A stretch of DNA of 64,000 nt from positions 227,922 through 291,921 of the forward strand of contig NZ_KB893647.1 in NCBI RefSeq assembly GCF_000374125.1, given 5' to 3'. A program made the translations under genes and the position numbers. Shown one piece after another: positions 24,773-32,498 of the stretch. Within the stretch, counting starts at the first letter, position 1; every line of letters starts with the position of its first letter. Source of the DNA: Niabella aurantiaca DSM 17617. Lineage in GTDB: Bacteria; Bacteroidota; Bacteroidia; Chitinophagales; Chitinophagaceae. The notes under the pieces are model-generated. The model searched no databases. It had not been told where the DNA came from and saw nothing but the letters and a program-made list of their open reading frames with translations.

Positions 24773-26365
24773 TCAAATCCCTTCCAGCTGTAAACAGATC
24801 GCCCTCGCTACCCGTTCGCCGTCCATGGCTGCACTTACAATACCTCCCGCATAACCGGCGCCCTCCCCGCAGGGATAAAGATTCTTTACCTGGGGATGCT
24901 GCAATGTATTGCCGTCTCTCGGGATCCTTACCGGCGACGACGTTCGGGATTCGGTAGCTACGATCACCGCATCATTGGAATAGTAGCCTTTTATTTTATT
25001 GCCAAACAGCTTAAATGCCTGTTGCAGCGCCGTGGTTACAAAGGGGGGCAATACTTCGGGCAGCGGTGCCGCATGAATGCCCGGCAGATATGAACAATCC
25101 GGCAATGTTTGCGAGATCTTGCCGGTACAAAAATCGGCGATCCGCTGTGCCGGTGCCACCAGCTTTCCGCCGCCGGCCTCAAAAGCCCGTTGCTCCACCC
25201 ATTGTTGAAAGTACAGCATCAATAAAGGGCTGTCCATTTTGCTCTTGTATTGTTTTTTGAATCCGGGAACGGCAGCTACATCCTGTTCGGTTACCTGTAC
25301 CACAATGCCGGAATTGGCGTGCGGATTATTGCGCCTGGAGGGCGACCATCCGTTCACGACGATCTCGCCCGGGCCGGTGGCCGCCGGTGCAATGATCCCC
25401 CCGGGGCACATGCAAAAAGAAAAGACGCCATGCTGCTGCACCTGCTGTACCAGGCTGTACGATGCAGGAGGCAGCCATTCGCCACGGGGAGCGCATTTAT
25501 ATTGCGCCTGGTCGATCAGCGATTGCGGATGCTCTGCCCGCACACCTAATGCAAAGGGCTTGGCTTCGATCAGGATCTGTTTGGCATAAAGCAAATGAAA
25601 AATATCGCGTGCGGAATGTCCCGTGGCGAGGATCACGGATGTTGCCGCAAACGCATCCCCGTCGGCCGTTTTTATGGCTTTCAAAGTGCCGTCTTCAATG
25701 ACCAGGTCGGTAACCTTTTTATTAAAATGCACCTCACCGCCACAGGCAAGGATCTGTTCCCGCATGGCGGTAATGATCTGGGGGAGCTTATTCGTGCCTA
25801 TATGGGGATGTGCCTGGTATAGAATCTTTTCATCTGCCCCAAAGCGAACAAAAGTGTTGAGGATCTTTTGAATGTCGCCCCGCTTATTGCTGCGGGTATA
25901 TAGTTTTCCGTCGCTATAAGTGCCCGCTCCACCCTCTCCGAAACAATAATTGCTTTCAGGATTCATGATGCCCTGTTTATTGATCGCTGCCAGGTCGCGC
26001 CGGCGTGCACGTACATCCTTTCCACGCTCCAGGATCACCGGTTTTATTCCTTTTTCAAGAAGCTGCAGAGCGGCGAAAAGCCCGGCCGGGCCGGCGCCAA
26101 TGATCAGAATACGGCTGGCGGCCTGATGTGCGTTCCGGTATACTGCCTGCTGAATGGCCCGTCCTTTTGCCGGCTCGTCAATGTAAACCAGTAATTGCAG
26201 TTGTATAAAAGGCTGACGTCCGCGCGCGTCGATGGAGCTTTTTAAGATAGTAAAGCCGGAGATCCGGCCTGTGGCGATGGCGGTGGATGCTGCGATGGCC
26301 TGGTGGAGCAGCGGTGTATTTTCTGCTTCCTCCGGTTTTACACGAAGCGTAACGGTCTGTTGCAT
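24773..26365 (-). CDS. FAD-dependent dehydrogenase of the COG2509 type
   Basis: 530 aa from the ATG at 26365 (MQQTVTLRVKPEEAE); an ATG 33 bases earlier adds unlikely residues. After an N-terminal domain of about 80 residues comes the dinucleotide-binding motif ILIIGAGPAGLFAALQLLE, then FGEGGAGTYSDGKLYTRSN, CMCPGGIIAPAATGPGEIVVNG and the C-terminal LYPCGEGAGYAGGIVSAAMDG. This layout matches the widespread uncharacterised flavoprotein family often misnamed nitrite reductase-like. Cytoplasmic; substrate unknown. Confidence 0.9.
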   Translation of the reverse strand: MQQTVTLRVKPEEAENTPLLHQAIAASTAIATGRISGFTILKSSIDARGRQPFIQLQLLVYIDEPAKGRAIQQAVYRNAHQAASRILIIGAGPAGLFAALQLLEKGIKPVILERGKDVRARRRDLAAINKQGIMNPESNYCFGEGGAGTYSDGKLYTRSNKRGDIQKILNTFVRFGADEKILYQAHPHIGTNKLPQIITAMREQILACGGEVHFNKKVTDLVIEDGTLKAIKTADGDAFAATSVILATGHSARDIFHLLYAKQILIEAKPFALGVRAEHPQSLIDQAQYKCAPRGEWLPPASYSLVQQVQQHGVFSFCMCPGGIIAPAATGPGEIVVNGWSPSRRNNPHANSGIVVQVTEQDVAAVPGFKKQYKSKMDSPLLMLYFQQWVEQRAFEAGGGKLVAPAQRIADFCTGKISQTLPDCSYLPGIHAAPLPEVLPPFVTTALQQAFKLFGNKIKGYYSNDAVIVATESRTSSPVRIPRDGNTLQHPQVKNLYPCGEGAGYAGGIVSAAMDGERVARAICLQLEGI

Positions 26366-26439
26366 ATGTCCGATTTTTATCCGGAAAATTTTGTACAAAG
26401 AAATGGAAATTTTACGGCAGATGCCGGAACTTTATCACT

Positions 26440-26958
26440 ATGAAAAAGCCAACCACCATTTCATTAACCGGCCGGTTACAGAAGTTTGAAGAAAATGGCG
26501 AAAAAACCGGTTGGACGTATATCGAGATCCCGGCGGATCTGGCGCAGGAGTTGTTGCCGGGCAATAAAAAGATCTTTCAGGTGAAGGGCCGGATCGATGG
26601 TCACCAGATCGCCAGCGCTTCCCTGTTGCCCATGGGAGAAGGGAACTTTATCCTACCGGTGAATGCAACGATGCGGAAAGGTATCTGTAAAAAAGAAGGA
26701 GCCATGGTGGCGGTGCAGCTGCAATTGGATACGAAAGAGTACGAGCTCAATAAAGAGCTGATGGACTGCCTGGCAGAAGAGCCCGAAGCGCTTGCACATT
26801 TCCGCTCCCTGGTCCCATCGCGCCAGCGTTATTTCAGTAAGTGGGTGGACGCAGCCAAAACAGATGCCACAAAAATAACACGCATTACCCGGTGCATTTT
26901 TGGCCTGCAGCGTAAATGGGATTATGGACAAACGGTCCGGTTTTTCAAAGAGAAATGA
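26440..26958 (+). CDS. DUF1905 / YdeI-OmpD-associated family protein
   Basis: 172 aa. The N-terminal 85 residues are a DUF1905 beta-barrel domain (WTYIEIPADLAQELLPGNKK, IFQVKGRIDG, GNFILPVNATMRK). The C-terminal part is the YdeI-like helical segment: HFRSLVPSRQRYFSKWVDAA followed by KITRITRCIFGLQRKWDYG. The family has been linked to bacteriocin tolerance in some bacteria, but its activity is not known. Confidence 0.85.
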   Translation: MKKPTTISLTGRLQKFEENGEKTGWTYIEIPADLAQELLPGNKKIFQVKGRIDGHQIASASLLPMGEGNFILPVNATMRKGICKKEGAMVAVQLQLDTKEYELNKELMDCLAEEPEALAHFRSLVPSRQRYFSKWVDAAKTDATKITRITRCIFGLQRKWDYGQTVRFFKEK

Positions 26959-27088
26959 TCGAACCGGGTGGCCAGGGCCTGGGCACGGCGGGTTAATAAA
27001 AGTACGGCAATGGCAAATCTTTGCCTGTAACGTATTTTTTCATATCCGCTTTTTGTTAAAAGTGGAGCTTTACCGACATTTGCTTTCT

Positions 27089-28468
27089 ATGGTAGCCAGC
27101 TTGGAAAAAATAAGAAAGCCGTTCTTCATCGGTATTGCAGGGGCGGGGATGAGCGCGATCGCGCAATATTTACAGGGTACGGGAATGGAGGTTTCCGGAA
27201 GCGACCGTTTTTTTAATGAGGGGAAGGCCGGGGATATAAAAGAGAAACTGGAGGCGGAAGGGATCCGGTGTTTTTTACAGGATGGAGAGGGAATCACGCC
27301 CGGTACGGATCTGGTAGTGGCTTCCACAGCTATTGAGGATACGGTTGTAGAGATCCGGAAAGCAAAAGAATTGCAGATCCCCATTATCCGCCGTTCGGAG
27401 CTGCTCGCGCTGATCGCTGCAAGCAAAAAGACCATCGCAGTAGGCGGTACCAGCGGGAAAAGCACCACCACGGGTATGTTGTTCGATATTCTTCAATCCG
27501 GGGGAAAACATCCTTCAGTGATCAGTGGGGCAGGATTGGTGAGCTTGATAAAAAAGGGAAAAATTGGAAATGCGTTTGTGGGCACGGGCGACTGGCTGAT
27601 CATCGAAGCGGATGAAAGCGACGGTTCGATTGTGCAATACCACCCGGAGATCGGGCTGCTGTTGAATATTGAAAAGGATCATAAGGAGCTGGAAGAACTG
27701 ATGCAGGTATTCGGGATCTTTAAGCAGAACAGCAACCGTTTTTGTGTGAACCGGTCAAATGTGCATTCGGAGAAATTATCCGCAGATCCGGCCAATGATT
27801 TTTGTGTGAGTGGTACCTGCCCCGGGGCCGGGTTCCAGGCATCCGATTTTGTTCAGAACGGGTTTCATATATCCTTTAAAATAAATGGCCATCCGTTTGA
27901 CCTGAACCTGCTTGGCCGTCATAATATGGAAAATGCGGTAGCTGCGGCTACCGCAGCTGCGGCTGCGGGCGTTTCCCTTGAAGAGGCCGCCGCCGCATTG
28001 AAGGGCTATGAAGGCATTTACCGCCGCGCCCAGGTGCTGGGGCAAAAAAGAGATATTTGGGTCGTGGATGACTTTGCGCATAACCCGGTTAAATGTGCCG
28101 CCGCCATCCGGGCATGCCAGCCTGTTTCCGGTAAAGTGGTGGCCTGGTTTCAACCTCATGGTTATACGCCCACCAAATTTTTACGTAACGAGTTCGTGGA
28201 GGAAATAGGCAATGCATTACGATCCCAGGATGAGATCTGGATGAGCGAGATCTTTTATGCCGGCGGCACTACCACAAAGGATATTTCGGCCCAGGACCTG
28301 ATCAATGACCTGAAAACCCGGGGCAAAAATGCTTTTTTTGTTGAAGACCGGAACCAACTGCTGGCAGCGGCAGGCAGCCATCTGCAGCCAGGCACTACTT
28401 TACTGCTGATGGGCGCAAGAGACCCATCCCTGGAGCAATTTGCCAAAAAGATTTATCGGGAGCTTTAA
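27089..28468 (+). CDS. MurC-like Mur ligase family protein
   Basis: 459 aa from the ATG at 27089 (MVASLEKIRKPFF). Three Mur domains are visible: an N-terminal Rossmann domain with FIGIAGAGMSAIAQYLQGTG, a central ATPase domain with P-loop GGTSGKSTTTG (about 119-129) and IIEADESDGS, and a C-terminal domain with DDFAHNPVKC. MurC normally has GTHGKT in the P-loop and GIGGIGM at the N-terminus. The GTSGKS and GIAGAGM variants suggest a paralog acting on UDP-MurNAc or a related substrate. It stands alone. Confidence 0.85.
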   Translation: MVASLEKIRKPFFIGIAGAGMSAIAQYLQGTGMEVSGSDRFFNEGKAGDIKEKLEAEGIRCFLQDGEGITPGTDLVVASTAIEDTVVEIRKAKELQIPIIRRSELLALIAASKKTIAVGGTSGKSTTTGMLFDILQSGGKHPSVISGAGLVSLIKKGKIGNAFVGTGDWLIIEADESDGSIVQYHPEIGLLLNIEKDHKELEELMQVFGIFKQNSNRFCVNRSNVHSEKLSADPANDFCVSGTCPGAGFQASDFVQNGFHISFKINGHPFDLNLLGRHNMENAVAAATAAAAAGVSLEEAAAALKGYEGIYRRAQVLGQKRDIWVVDDFAHNPVKCAAAIRACQPVSGKVVAWFQPHGYTPTKFLRNEFVEEIGNALRSQDEIWMSEIFYAGGTTTKDISAQDLINDLKTRGKNAFFVEDRNQLLAAAGSHLQPGTTLLLMGARDPSLEQFAKKIYREL

Positions 28469-28926
28469 AGTGCAGCGCTGGCCGTAAGGATCTTGTAGTT
28501 GTTCGGCTGAAAAAGGTAAAAGCACATGACCATTAAAAGACTGTAATTGGTGGCATCACTGGGGTTCTCCCCCTCTACGGAGCAGACCGCTACCGGCTGC
28601 TGCTGGGCTTCGTCGATGATCTCAATGATCTTGTGGTCATCGTTTTTAAAATTCAGATAGAAGCGTTTGTCATCCACTTCGATGTATTGCTGCCGTCCTT
28701 CACGGGAAATTTTACCCAGTTCCGCGCCATATTCGTTCTGCAATACCCGCATATTCTTAAAGAGCCCCTTCTTTCTATAGTGAAACAGTCTTTTTTCTCC
28801 ATCTCTTGACTCCAGATAAACCGAATCGGATTTCGGTTTATAGGCAAGGGTTAGCATTTTTTGACCATTGTACCACAATCCAAATCCGGTATTCCCAAGG
28901 CTGGATGTAATAGTCTTCCATTGCAT
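28465..28926 (-). CDS. Conserved hypothetical protein
   Basis: 153 aa from the ATG at 28926 (MQWKTITSSLGNTGFGLWYN); an ATG seven codons earlier is less likely. The sequence looks all-beta: short strands with charged turns, e.g. MLTLAYKPKSDSVYLESRDG and QQYIEVDDKRFYLNFKNDDH, then a hydrophobic helix (YSLLMVMCFYLFQ). No signal peptide. Family not recognised. Convergent with the Mur ligase gene with a 4-base overlap. Confidence 0.7.
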   Translation of the reverse strand: MQWKTITSSLGNTGFGLWYNGQKMLTLAYKPKSDSVYLESRDGEKRLFHYRKKGLFKNMRVLQNEYGAELGKISREGRQQYIEVDDKRFYLNFKNDDHKIIEIIDEAQQQPVAVCSVEGENPSDATNYSLLMVMCFYLFQPNNYKILTASAAL

Positions 28927-29075
28927 AACAAAAAATTTATGTAGCAAAAATACGATGGACGAAGGCGGCCTGGATGCGAATTTTAGAAAATTAATGTAAA
29001 CTTAATATTGTGTTCATTTTTTGCACATACAATGCACAATATAATAAAATGAAAGGATAGTCGGTTGATTATTAG

Positions 29076-29438
29076 TTAATTACCCATTCTTGAATGGAGG
29101 GCGAGGTAAACCAGTACGAGCAGGATCAGTAATATCAGGATCGAAAAATAGAGCCACCACTGGGGCCGCAGTTGACGCCTGGCCTGAGCAGTCCTTTTCT
29201 TTTGTGTTCGCTTTTTCAGGTCCTGGTTCAGTGCTTCGGCGATCAGCGAAAGGCGGTCCGGGTGCTCCACGTCCTGCAAGCCCTCCACCGCATCATTGAA
29301 AAAAGGGTCATCCAGCAGCTGTTGCTCCACTTCATGCTGCTCTTCTTTGCTCAACTGTTTTTTGAGGTATTGAAGCAGGGTTTCCTGGCTTATATTTTTA
29401 TTTAAATGGGACAATATGTCTTTTAATTCTTCAGCCAT
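29076..29438 (-). CDS. Small tail-anchored membrane protein paired with a sigma factor
   Basis: 120 aa. A soluble acidic N-terminus containing QYLKKQLSKEEQHEVEQQLL and FFNDAVEGL, a basic stretch, then one C-terminal membrane helix (about 94-113, WWLYFSILILLILLVLVYL). It overlaps the 3' end of the preceding sigma factor gene by 8 bases, so the two are coupled. This layout is common for putative anti-sigma partners in Chitinophagaceae. Confidence 0.75.
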   Translation of the reverse strand: MAEELKDILSHLNKNISQETLLQYLKKQLSKEEQHEVEQQLLDDPFFNDAVEGLQDVEHPDRLSLIAEALNQDLKKRTQKKRTAQARRQLRPQWWLYFSILILLILLVLVYLALHSRMGN

Positions 29439-30045
29439 TCTCTTTTTTTGCTTTTTTAAGCATTTTTTGGATCAGCAATTTCAGGTTCCTTTTTCCATTC
29501 TGAATATAGCTCTTTACCTGTAACAGGCTGTATCCTTCCGATGCGCTGATCTCCTGGTAACTCTTTTTTTTCAGGTAGAACAAAATTACTGATTGCCGCT
29601 GCTCCACGCTCAACGCATCCAGGGCATCTTTTAAGAGCTCGGGACTTATGGTTTCTTTTTCCGGCTCCTCCTCCGGTGCGGCGATCTGGCTGTCTTCCGT
29701 TAATGCTACAGGGATGTTCCGTTTTTTATCGCGTAACACGGTAAGGCAATGATTTTTTGCCACGGTGTACAGCCAGGACTTGAAATAATCGATCTTGTAT
29801 TTATGTACTTCCTGGATCACTTTTAGAAAGATCTGCTGAACGGCGTCCTGGGCCTGTGTTTCGTCCTTCAGGTATTTCATGCATACCCCAAAAAGAAGGA
29901 GGGTGTACCGTTCCAGGAGGATCCCCAGCCAGGAGCGGTCCTGTTCCTTCAGATATCGCCGGAGTAGTTCCTGGTCACTTATATGGTCATGGCGGCCGTT
30001 ATTCACGCAAATAAAGGTATTTAAACTATTGATAAGATGCAGCAT
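29431..30045 (-). CDS. RNA polymerase sigma-70 family (ECF-type) factor
   Basis: About 204 aa from the ATG at 30045; a GTG at 30006 and an ATG at 30156 are also in frame, so the start is uncertain. Region 2 is seen in WLGILLERYTLLLFGVCMKY, DAVQQIFLKVIQEVHKYKI and FKSWLYTVAKNHCLTVLRDK. Region 4 is LSVEQRQSVILFYLKKKSYQ, then EISASEGYSLLQVKSYIQNG. It pairs with the tail-anchored protein whose gene overlaps its end. Confidence 0.88.
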   Translation of the reverse strand: MLHLINSLNTFICVNNGRHDHISDQELLRRYLKEQDRSWLGILLERYTLLLFGVCMKYLKDETQAQDAVQQIFLKVIQEVHKYKIDYFKSWLYTVAKNHCLTVLRDKKRNIPVALTEDSQIAAPEEEPEKETISPELLKDALDALSVEQRQSVILFYLKKKSYQEISASEGYSLLQVKSYIQNGKRNLKLLIQKMLKKAKKENG

Positions 30046-30317
30046 CCGGCAGATTCCACAATAAAAATTCCGGGGTCCATGACGATCCTCCGTAAGGTGG
30101 GTCATCAGCACGGTGTTTTTGTACGGATGGCGCGTGGGGACAAGCTCCATGGCCAAGAAACACAGATCCTTTTTATATTACGACTGTGCTCCTGTCGCCA
30201 TCTCAAACGGCAAAAAGTCTTCAGCATTTCAGTGTTTCAGCCCGTCATCGGGCGGATTCCGGGAGACATGAACCGGAGCCCTGCACATGGTTTTTTGGCG
30301 GGAGCGGATCGATGCTG

Positions 30318-31346
30318 CTATTTTTCTTCCTGCACAAAGGGCATCAATTGTTCTTTCCATGTTGCCCGGGGTAAAAATAAATGATAGAGTGAGGGCGGCG
30401 TTTCGTTCCGGGCCTGTTCTGTGATCATACGTTCTTTAAAATAAATACCGGCATATTGCTCGTAGTTCTGAAGCGTCCGTGTGCGACCCAGGCGGTATTG
30501 CGGCAGTATATAAGCCGGTATTTCCCCGTTTATTCCAAAAAGGGTTTTATTCCTTTTTTTTGCCACCAGGTCTTTTTGCCACCAGTCCTTGTCATCGTCC
30601 CACTGCTTTGTGCGGTTCTTCCGGGTATACTCGTGCCAGGCGATGACGCGGTTGGGATGAAAGAGATCATATCCATTTGTAAAAGCCCTTACGGTGATGT
30701 TGATCTCCTCACCCAAAAAATAATAGCGCGGGTCGTGCTGCACTTCTTCGCAAAATTTGCCGGTGGTAAAAGCAAAGTGTCCGGAATAGAACCGGGCAGG
30801 TATTGGTTTGTGTAAAGGAATGCCATCCGGTATCCTTGTGGGGCGAAAGGTAACAATCCCTTCTTCCGAGAACCCGCAGATACTCGTTTGCCAGAATTCA
30901 TAAGAGCGCGACTCCGGATCGTTGTCCGGTTCATAAGAGGGTAGGTAAACAGAGATCAGCGGTTTGGGATAGCCCGACTGCTGCAGCTGCCGGTACATAT
31001 CTTCCAGTATCAGATCCCAGTCCTGTACAAAGCGGTGGTGCGAGTCGAGTTGCAGGGTGTACGTTTCCCCATCATACTCCTGCTGTACCAGGTTCCTGGC
31101 CCAGCAAACACCTTTTGACAGATGAATGGGGATGTCCAGGACGCGGAACCGGGGATCGGCCTTATAGATGGCTCCAAAATCATCCCAGGAGTCTGCATCG
31201 GTATGCTGCCAGCATACGCCGATGCGCAGCCGGTCGGGGTTGCTGCAGGTACGGAGCAGGTCCGCTACAGTAACTTTCAGTTCCGGATCGCGGTAGGAGG
31301 CGATCTGTACGAAAATGAGGTCTTTTCCTCTTTGTATTGCTTGCAT
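30318..31346 (-). CDS. GT60-type GlcNAc glycosyltransferase (Skp1/mucin GlcNAc-transferase-like)
   Basis: 342 aa, no signal peptide. The start IFVQIASYRDPELKVTVADL, the motif SKGVCWARN (77-85) and the metal/donor motif LQLDSHHRFVQDWD (98-111, Asp101 and His103) are the signatures of the GlcNAc-transferase family that includes Dictyostelium Skp1 GnT1 and trypanosome polypeptide GlcNAc-transferases. A later HFAFTTGKFCEEV, FLGEEI and AWHEYTR fit the same fold. Eukaryotic members add alpha-GlcNAc to hydroxyproline, Ser or Thr. It is last in a nine-gene run with six giant proteins, one carrying a Pro/Thr-rich linker, so protein O-glycosylation is an attractive inference. Confidence 0.85.
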   Translation of the reverse strand: MQAIQRGKDLIFVQIASYRDPELKVTVADLLRTCSNPDRLRIGVCWQHTDADSWDDFGAIYKADPRFRVLDIPIHLSKGVCWARNLVQQEYDGETYTLQLDSHHRFVQDWDLILEDMYRQLQQSGYPKPLISVYLPSYEPDNDPESRSYEFWQTSICGFSEEGIVTFRPTRIPDGIPLHKPIPARFYSGHFAFTTGKFCEEVQHDPRYYFLGEEINITVRAFTNGYDLFHPNRVIAWHEYTRKNRTKQWDDDKDWWQKDLVAKKRNKTLFGINGEIPAYILPQYRLGRTRTLQNYEQYAGIYFKERMITEQARNETPPSLYHLFLPRATWKEQLMPFVQEEK

Positions 31347-31367
31347 GTGCTTTGTTTTGGGGGCGGC

Positions 31368-32456
31368 TCAGGAGCCGGTTGTTTCGTTCCACCAGCTATG
31401 TGCCTGAGCGCCCGAATAGATGCCATAACCCCTGCCCTCGGGATCTTCCTGCAGCCCCAGGTAGGCTTTATAGAAATCGATGATGTCCGAAAAATCGATC
31501 ATATAGGTTTCCCTGTTCCGCGGGATGATCATTACGGTTTCATTGGCGCGGATATTGCCGCGCGCCCGTTCATAGTCTGCATAGACGCCCAGATATGCGG
31601 CCCGGCAGCTGATCCCGTTGTCCAGCGCAAACCGGCCCGGATAGCAGCGCAGGATGCCCCGTTTTACAAATTGTTTTATATCCCGAAGGGATCTGCTGAA
31701 ACTTCGCTCACCGGCAGCGGATGGAAAAAATTGCGGATCTGTAGGGTAATGGTCGTTGGCAAATGACTGGCTAACGGTTATGGGGAACAGCTGATCGTCT
31801 GTATGGCTGCCGGGTGCTTTGCTCCGGTAAGCGGCCGATCGCACCACCGTATAGAGGATGTTGTAATAGGCCCGCGGAAAAAGGCAGCCCCAAACCCAGC
31901 AGTACCCGTCTGAAGCAAACGCATTCCGGAAACCGGTCCACGCTGCTTCTTCCATATTTTGCGAAAAAAAATCTTTAGACCTTCCATCCTTATCCCAGGG
32001 GTCTCTCTGTAAGGAGTTGGCTCCGGAAGCGTTGTACTCCTGCCGTTGAAATGAATTCACCAGTATCGGCCCCTCAAACCAGCCATGTCCCAGGAGGCTG
32101 AGCTCCTTTACACTGCCAGGCTCATCGGCGCCGATGCGGGCGGTATAGGCATAACAATCTTCAATAGACAATATCCGGTTTTCTGAAGCAACAAACTGGT
32201 TGTTCCGGTAGTGTACACTGCGGCGTATGGCTTCATAAGGCGTTGCTTCAACAACCCAGCGGGAACGGTCGTCGCTTAAATTGCGTTCAATGGCGCCCGT
32301 TCTTGTGTTGATACGGATGAAGATGCATTGGACATCATTTTGCCAGCCGGGGTTTTGCTTCAGCAGGTAATTTTTTCTTTTATCGGCGATGTAGGCAAAA
32401 TCCACACCGCTGTTTGCATAATCGTATCCGGCAACAAGTATGATATATTTTTTCAT
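31368..32456 (-). CDS. Uncharacterised GHGW-motif protein of the giant-protein locus
   Basis: 362 aa, no signal peptide, not recognised. The N-terminus MKKYIILVAGYDYANSGVDF reads like a first beta strand with a Gly turn, and VKELSLLGHGWFEGPILVNS (about 116-135) resembles a strand-turn ending in a His-Gly-Trp, as in some alpha/beta hydrolase or caspase-like folds, where such a His can be catalytic. A conserved-looking GYCWVWGCLFPRAYYNILY (about 188-206) contains Cys residues that might serve as partner. It lies 42 bases after the last giant gene and 21 bases before the glycosyltransferase, so it belongs to the operon. The enzymatic idea is a guess. Confidence 0.7.
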   Translation of the reverse strand: MKKYIILVAGYDYANSGVDFAYIADKRKNYLLKQNPGWQNDVQCIFIRINTRTGAIERNLSDDRSRWVVEATPYEAIRRSVHYRNNQFVASENRILSIEDCYAYTARIGADEPGSVKELSLLGHGWFEGPILVNSFQRQEYNASGANSLQRDPWDKDGRSKDFFSQNMEEAAWTGFRNAFASDGYCWVWGCLFPRAYYNILYTVVRSAAYRSKAPGSHTDDQLFPITVSQSFANDHYPTDPQFFPSAAGERSFSRSLRDIKQFVKRGILRCYPGRFALDNGISCRAAYLGVYADYERARGNIRANETVMIIPRNRETYMIDFSDIIDFYKAYLGLQEDPEGRGYGIYSGAQAHSWWNETTGS

Positions 32457-32498
32457 TTGCTGATCTTTTTCCTGCGTGATGAACTTTGGGTGACAGGG

